Positions 46,727 to 50,987 of a stretch of 50,987 nt of DNA are shown here, piece by piece; the first letter of the stretch is position 1, and the number at the start of each line of letters is the position of its first letter. The stretch spans positions 1 to 50,987 of the forward strand of contig JAQGID010000229.1 of assembly GCA_028291405.1 (NCBI GenBank), given 5' to 3'. Source of the stretch: Rhodospirillales bacterium. GTDB lineage: Bacteria; Pseudomonadota; Alphaproteobacteria; ATCC43930; CGMCC-115725. Below the pieces are notes generated by a model. That model was given only the letters and a program-made list of their open reading frames with translations. It did no database searches and had not been told where the DNA came from. The position numbers were made by a program, and so were the translations under genes.

Positions 46727-47599
46727 TCAGGCCTTGCGGGCCGCCGGTTTGCGGCGCGTTGCTCGCTTTGCAGGCGGCTTCTTCGCCGGCGGCTTTTCCG
46801 CCGGCTCGCGCGCCGGCTTCTCCTGCAGGCTGCGCTTCAGCGCCGCCATGAGGTCGACCACGGTCGCCGAGGGCCGCTTCTCGGTGCTCTCCGGCGCCAC
46901 CGGCTCCTGGCCGGCGATCTTCGCGTCGATCAGCTTGCGCAACCCGGCCTGGCGACGATCCTCGAAACGCTTGGGATCGAATTTCCCCTCGCGCGCCTCG
47001 ATGATGTCGGTCGCCAGCGCGACCATGTCGTCATCGGGCTGCGTCGCCGGGATCTCGGCGAAATAGTCGCGGTCGGCGCGGACTTCCTCGGCGCTGCGCA
47101 GCGTCGTCAGCAACATGCCCTCGCCGCGCGTCTCGACGACGACGATGCGCTCGCGATTGCCGAGGACGACGCGGCCGATACCGGCCTTCTTGCGTTGCTC
47201 CAGCGCGGCATGGACGACACGGAAGGTCTCGTCGGCGACCGGTCCGTCCGGCGCTAGGTAGTAGGGCGTGTCGAGATAGATCGGGTCGATCTCGCCGCGA
47301 TCGACGAAGCTGGTGAGATCGATCGTCCGCGACGCCTCGGTCTCGATGGCCTCAAGGTCCTGCTCCTCGATGAGGACGAAGCGGCCTTCCTCGACCTCGT
47401 AGCCGCGCACCAGCCGGTCGCGGTCGACCTCGTCGCCGCTTTCGGCGTCGTGCGGCCGCATCTCGATCCGGTTGTGCGTTGCCTTGTTGAGATTGTGGAA
47501 GGCGATACGATTGCCGCGCGTCGTCGCCGGCTGCAGCTGCACCGGGCAGGAGACGAGCGAGAGCTTGAGAAAGCCCTTCCAGGTATTGCGCGACGCCAT
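46727..47599 (-). CDS. ku: Ku protein (non-homologous end joining)
   Basis: The 290-residue bacterial Ku forms a homodimeric ring on DNA ends and recruits ligase D. It begins MASRNTWKGFLKLSLVSCPV, has the Ku core blocks GYEVEEGRFVLIEEQDL and DPIYLDTPYYLAPDG, and MLLTTLRSAEEVR. It ends in a Lys/Pro/Ala-rich basic tail (about 255-290), as in many bacterial Ku proteins that use it for DNA binding. The frame is open far upstream through the MFS gene, but the standard N-terminus fixes the start at ATG 47599. No ligD lies in the window. It follows the MFS gene by 50 bp on the same strand. Confidence 0.95.
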   Translation of the reverse strand: MASRNTWKGFLKLSLVSCPVQLQPATTRGNRIAFHNLNKATHNRIEMRPHDAESGDEVDRDRLVRGYEVEEGRFVLIEEQDLEAIETEASRTIDLTSFVDRGEIDPIYLDTPYYLAPDGPVADETFRVVHAALEQRKKAGIGRVVLGNRERIVVVETRGEGMLLTTLRSAEEVRADRDYFAEIPATQPDDDMVALATDIIEAREGKFDPKRFEDRRQAGLRKLIDAKIAGQEPVAPESTEKRPSATVVDLMAALKRSLQEKPAREPAEKPPAKKPPAKRATRRKPAARKA

Positions 47600-47649
47600 A
47601 ATGACGGGAAACGGCCGGCGCCGCGTTAAGTTCGCCGACGACGCCGACG

Positions 47650-49014
47650 TCAGGGGGCGATCTCCTCGAGGATGCGGCCCCGCGTCTCGATGCAGAAGAA
47701 GGCGACGACGGCGGCGCCGAGCAGCGCGACGATCCCGAACAGCAGGAAGGCCTTGCCGACGTCCGAGCCGGTGAGGATGAACCCGACTGCGGTCGGCCCG
47801 ACGATCGAGGCGATGCGCATCCACGAGCTCGCGACGCCGACCCCGAGCGCCCGCATCCGCGTCGGGTAGGTCTCGGGGATGTAGAGATAGAGACCGGTGA
47901 GCAGGAAGGTCATGAAGAACTGGCTGGTACAGCCGAGCACGATGACGTCGGTCGCCGTGCGGTGGTCGCCGAGCAGATAGAGCACGATCATCCCGAGGCC
48001 GCCGCCGGTGAAGGAGATCAGGAAGCAATTGCGGCGGCCGATGACGTCGATCAGGCTCATCCCGACCAGCCCGCCGACGAAGCCGACAATCGCGAAAATG
48101 AAATTGTACTGCAGGATCTGCTCGATCGGCAGGTGGTAGATGGTCCGGAAGATCGTCGGCAGCCAGGTCAGCAGCCCGTAGCCGACGAAGGAGGTCCCGA
48201 AGGCGATCGCCCAGGCGGTGAGCGTCCGGCGGAGATACATGCCCTTGAAGAGATCGGCGAAACCGGCCGGCTTGGTGACAATCGGCGGGATGCTCGCCGG
48301 CAGCGGCGGCAGGATCCCGTTGCGCGCGGCACGCGCCTCGAGCTTCGCGACGATCGTATCCGCCTCCGGCAGGCGCCGTTTGCTGGCGAGCCAGCGAGGC
48401 GATTCCGGCGCCAGGCGGCGCAGCCAGATCGCCAGCAGCGCCGGCAACGTCCCGAGGATGAACATCCACGGCCAGCCGAGATGGGGAATGACCCAGATCG
48501 CGACCAGCGAGGTGATGACGATGCCGCCGGCGAAGCACGACTGCAGGAAGATGATAAGGCGGCCGCGATATTGCGCCTTGGTGAACTCGTTCAGATATGT
48601 CGCGGCGATCGGCACCTCGGCGCCGAGCCCGATGCCCTGGATCGTCCGGAAGACGAGCAGCGAGTAATAGTCCCAGGCGAAGGCGCAGGCGATGCTGAGC
48701 AGCGCGATGATCGCCAGCGTCCATTGCAGGATGCGCAGCCGGCCGTAGCGCTCAGCAGCCCAGCCGAGGCAGATCGCCCCGAGCATCTGGCCGACGAAGC
48801 CGGCCGAGATCAAGAGGCCGATCTGCGCCGGGGTGATGTGCCAGGCGCCGGCCAGGATCGGCAGGACGATCGCGATCGTCAGCGAGTCGAAGGCGTCGAA
48901 GAAATGCGCGGTCCCGACGATCGAGAGCAGTCGCGCGTACCAGCCGGATAGCGGCAGGCGTTCGATCCGCGCCGTGATCTGCTCTTCCGAGAGAACGCTG
49001 ATCGTATCGGCCAT
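47650..49014 (-). CDS. MFS transporter, metabolite:H+ symporter type
   Basis: The 454-residue protein has about 12 membrane helices with MFS motifs: DAFDSLTIAIVLP in helix 1, the loop 2-3 motif GWAAERYGRLR, and PIAATYLNEFTKAQYRGRL after helix 5, then a cytoplasmic loop (about 200-245) and PETYPTRMRALGVG in the second half. This form is seen in NiaP-like and aromatic-acid symporters; the cargo is unknown. ATG 49014 has GGGGAGG upstream. It is divergent from an FAD oxidoreductase, which may act on the transported compound. The frame stays open well upstream in shadow sequence. Confidence 0.92.
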   Translation of the reverse strand: MADTISVLSEEQITARIERLPLSGWYARLLSIVGTAHFFDAFDSLTIAIVLPILAGAWHITPAQIGLLISAGFVGQMLGAICLGWAAERYGRLRILQWTLAIIALLSIACAFAWDYYSLLVFRTIQGIGLGAEVPIAATYLNEFTKAQYRGRLIIFLQSCFAGGIVITSLVAIWVIPHLGWPWMFILGTLPALLAIWLRRLAPESPRWLASKRRLPEADTIVAKLEARAARNGILPPLPASIPPIVTKPAGFADLFKGMYLRRTLTAWAIAFGTSFVGYGLLTWLPTIFRTIYHLPIEQILQYNFIFAIVGFVGGLVGMSLIDVIGRRNCFLISFTGGGLGMIVLYLLGDHRTATDVIVLGCTSQFFMTFLLTGLYLYIPETYPTRMRALGVGVASSWMRIASIVGPTAVGFILTGSDVGKAFLLFGIVALLGAAVVAFFCIETRGRILEEIAP

Positions 49015-49176
49015 GGCCGCCTCCCCCCTCGCGCGACGGGCCCACCGGTTCGCTCCGGCCGCTCTCGCCCCTTTGGATAGGTTAGCGCAACCGCGGGAAA
49101 AAAGAAGGGTCTGTGACGCCGGCGCGGCGAGCTTGTAGGCTGTCGGGTAATCGATACAGACGAGGAGGCGACGCGC
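49015..49176. promoter_or_regulatory. divergent promoter region, MFS transporter / FAD oxidoreductase
   Basis: This 162-bp region separates the two divergent genes. Both starts have strong purine-rich ribosome sites (GGGGAGG and GAGGAGG). I see no clear palindromic operator. The arrangement suggests joint control, but no regulator gene is adjacent. Confidence 0.4.
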
Positions 49177-50523
49177 ATGGCGAGGGCGGAAACCGAATAC
49201 GACGTCGCGATCGTCGGCGGCGGCATCGCCGGGCTGACCGCCGCTCTCGCCGCCGCGGAGCGCGGTGGTCGCGTCCTGGTCCTCGAGAAATCCACGGAGA
49301 TCGGTGGCAATGCGCGCATCGCCGCCGGGATCTTCCTCGGGTCCCGCGATCCCGCCGGGCTGCACGCCTATATCCCCGACGGCGACGCGGAATTGCAGCG
49401 CGTCTTCTGCGACGGCTACGAGCCGACGCTGGACTGGCTCGAAAGCCACGGAATGCCGATCGCGCCGCTCGTCCTGCGGCAGGATTTCCGCGTCGCGCGG
49501 CCGATGGGGCTCGGCAAGCCGGGGGATCGCGCGGCGTTCATGGAGACGCTGGCGCGCCGCGTCGGCGCATGCGGCGGCGAGATCCGCACCGGCGCCGCGG
49601 TTCACGGGATCGAGCGCGCCGACGGCACGCTCGCCCTGGCGATCGACGATGCGCGGATCACGGCGCACGGCGTCGTGCTGGCGACCGGCGGCTTCGCCGC
49701 GAGCCCGGCGCTGCTCGAGCGCTATCTCGGCCCCGCCGCCAAGTCGCTGCGCATTCGCAGCCGACCCGGCGCTGGCGGCGACGGTCTGCAGCTCGGGCTG
49801 GCGCTCGGCGCCGCGACCGCCGGCGACATGCAGGCCTTCTACGGCCACAGCATGGCCGATTGCGCGCTGGCGCCGCAGGACTGGCAGCCGCTGACGCCGT
49901 ATTTCGCCCGGATCGGCATGCTGGTGAACCGCGACGGGCGCCGCTTTGCCGACGAATCCGCGAGCCTGCTCGAGGAGACAAATCCGCAGCTCGGCTTCCG
50001 CCAGCCGGGTGGCGTCTATTGGTTGCTGTTCGACGACCGCATCCTGCGCGGCGAAGGCGCCGACGGCGGCTCGAACGACGTGCTGCCGAGCGTCGACTGG
50101 CTGGGAAGCGCCCGCGCCCTCGGCGCGCCGATCGTCGAGGCGCCGACCATCGACGCCCTCGCGACCGCCTTGGCGGCGCAGGGCGTCGCCGCCGCGGTGG
50201 GCGACGAGATCCGGCGCTACAACGACGCCTGCCGCGCCAGGACGGCAGCGACGCTCAACCCGCCGAAGCGGCGCAATGCGCTGCCAATCGAAGGATCGCC
50301 GCTCTATGCGCTGCGTTGCGTCGCCGGGATCACGGCGACCTGCGGCGGGCTGGCGATCGATCCCAACGGAAGGGTGCTCGACGCCGGCAGGCGCCCCCTC
50401 GCCGGCCTCTACGCCGCGGGGGTCGACGCCGGCGGGGTCTTCGGCAAGACCTACGGCGGCTTCCTGAGCTGGTCGACGATCAGCGGCCGCTGCGCCGGCG
50501 AGCAGGCGATGTCGGAGTTGTGA
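49177..50523 (+). CDS. FAD-dependent oxidoreductase, fumarate reductase flavoprotein-like
   Basis: The 448-residue protein has the N-terminal dinucleotide fold DVAIVGGGIAGLTAALAAAERGG, the LEKSTEIGGNARIAAG block, GVVLATGGFAASPALLERY and the C-terminal GLYAAGVDAGGVFGKTYGGF FAD-closing motif. This is the fumarate reductase/succinate dehydrogenase, 3-ketosteroid dehydrogenase and tricarballylate dehydrogenase superfamily. Length and lack of a heme or FMN domain suggest a soluble dehydrogenase. GAGGAGG precedes the ATG. It is divergent from an MFS transporter and may oxidise or reduce the imported acid. Confidence 0.9.
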   Translation: MARAETEYDVAIVGGGIAGLTAALAAAERGGRVLVLEKSTEIGGNARIAAGIFLGSRDPAGLHAYIPDGDAELQRVFCDGYEPTLDWLESHGMPIAPLVLRQDFRVARPMGLGKPGDRAAFMETLARRVGACGGEIRTGAAVHGIERADGTLALAIDDARITAHGVVLATGGFAASPALLERYLGPAAKSLRIRSRPGAGGDGLQLGLALGAATAGDMQAFYGHSMADCALAPQDWQPLTPYFARIGMLVNRDGRRFADESASLLEETNPQLGFRQPGGVYWLLFDDRILRGEGADGGSNDVLPSVDWLGSARALGAPIVEAPTIDALATALAAQGVAAAVGDEIRRYNDACRARTAATLNPPKRRNALPIEGSPLYALRCVAGITATCGGLAIDPNGRVLDAGRRPLAGLYAAGVDAGGVFGKTYGGFLSWSTISGRCAGEQAMSEL

Positions 50524-50554
50524 CTCGCTTCGCCTCGCACCGACTGCGGCAGCC

Positions 50555-50704
50555 CCCTCTCCCGCTCTTGGGCGGGAGAGGGTCAGGGTGAGGGGCTTAC
50601 GTCCTTCACCATCGCCAAGGATCCGAGAGATATTGCACCGATCCCTCACCCTCCCATCGCTGCGCGATGGGCCCCTCCCTCTCCCGCCCGAGAGCGGGAG
50701 AGGG
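50555..50704. repeat. composite intergenic inverted repeat
   Basis: Two near-identical hairpins, CCCTCTCCCGCTC...GGGAGAGGG (50555-50582) and CCCTCTCCCGCCC...GGGAGAGGG (50677-50704), flank a middle part in which CAGGGTGAGGG (from 50584) and CCCTCACCCTCCC (from 50643) are inverted. It fills the convergent gap between the FAD gene and mobA and probably acts as a two-way terminator. Such repeats recur in many proteobacterial genomes. Confidence 0.85.
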
Positions 50705-50987
50705 CTATTCATCGGCGAGCATCCGCTCGGCGAGCGCGAGGTCGTCGGGTTCGTTGGCGTTGAAGAAGGGGTCGAAGGGAGTCGCCGGATATTCGACGAC
50801 GGCGAGACGGTAACGGGCGGTCCAGCGGTCGACCTTGCGGATGTCCTCGTCGACCAGCGTATGACGCAGCGCCTCGCGGAGGTCGACCGGCCAGAGGCCG
50901 AAGACGGGATGCGTGCGGCCGCCGGACGCGGCGCAGGCGAGATCAGCGCCGTCATGCGCGATCGCGGTCTGCATCCGGGCGACGAGG
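50705..50987 (-). CDS. mobA: molybdenum cofactor guanylyltransferase, C-terminal part (cut by window edge)
   Basis: The last 93 or so residues of MobA are visible; the gene continues beyond the right edge. MobA adds GMP to molybdenum cofactor. The visible part has [19 protein letters not shown] and the C-terminal motif [18 protein letters not shown], both typical of MobA. The stop TAG (50705-50707) touches the arm of the inverted repeat. It is convergent with the FAD oxidoreductase gene. Confidence 0.88.
   Translation of the reverse strand, partial: LVARMQTAIAHDGADLACAASGGRTHPVFGLWPVDLREALRHTLVDEDIRKVDRWTARYRLAVVEYPATPFDPFFNANEPDDLALAERMLADE

Noticed and set aside
46727-48724. A 665-codon open frame that would fuse Ku to an Arg/Ala/Asp-rich N-terminal part.
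   Set aside because: Ku has its normal start at 47599. The upstream portion is the MFS gene read in another frame.
47650-50955. A 1101-codon minus-strand open frame running from the MFS gene back through the FAD oxidoreductase region.
   Set aside because: The MFS start at 49014 has a strong ribosome site and a standard N-terminus. The upstream part is antisense to a clear FAD protein and has shadow composition typical of GC-rich DNA.

Overview
The window is about 51 kb of high-GC DNA that reads like an alphaproteobacterial chromosome. I favour a Rhodospirillales or Hyphomicrobiales-type organism, but I do not name a species. Supporting signs are the codon bias, an alphaproteobacterial-style LexA box (GTTC-N7-GTTC), a CtrA-type box (TTAA-N7-TTAAC), short intergenic palindromic repeats, and the housekeeping order ETF-QO / TPR lipoprotein / ispE / tRNA-Gln. 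No phage, IS element, CRISPR array or rRNA was seen. About 38 protein-coding genes, one pseudogene and one tRNA are supported.

Layout. 1-7.2 kb: an ADP-forming acyl-CoA synthetase, a tiny proline-rich protein, an ABC exporter divergent from a siderophore-interacting flavoprotein across a perfect 20-bp palindrome, a rhomboid protease and an unknown protein. 7.4-9.5 kb: a small membrane protein, an orphan Liv-type binding protein, and a PPOX-family gene broken by three frameshifts. 9.8-16.2 kb: a catabolic/transport cluster made of an IclR regulator, a maleate isomerase/Asp-Glu racemase-like enzyme, a NitT/TauT-type ABC importer with two different permeases, and an LLM/RutA-like flavin monooxygenase. 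16.2-23.7 kb: a HAD phosphatase, a Na+/H+ antiporter fused to a cyclic-nucleotide-binding domain and coupled to a second HAD phosphatase, an orphan peptide-type binding protein and a ThDP enzyme. 23.9-32.0 kb: a two-gene signalling operon led by a soluble poly-HAMP hybrid kinase of about 2109 residues with three C-terminal receivers, followed by a receiver-kinase-receiver protein.

32.3-40.3 kb is core metabolism: tRNA-Gln, ispE, a TPR lipoprotein, ETF-QO, a family-4-like uracil-DNA glycosylase, a lytic transglycosylase behind a CtrA-like box, and MoaB. 40.3-44.9 kb holds an APH-like kinase, a PA0069-type radical SAM protein behind a LexA-like box, a DegP-type protease and a small Wza-like lipoprotein. 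44.9-51 kb holds a cyclic-nucleotide-gated K+ channel homologue, a single receiver, Ku, an MFS transporter divergent from an FAD oxidoreductase, a composite inverted repeat and the C-terminal end of MobA.

The best candidates for something new are the poly-HAMP kinase operon, the IclR/isomerase/two-permease ABC/LLM cluster, the possible SOS control of the PA0069 radical SAM gene, and the AT-rich palindrome between the exporter and the siderophore-interacting protein. All functions are read from sequence motifs by eye; no database search was run.
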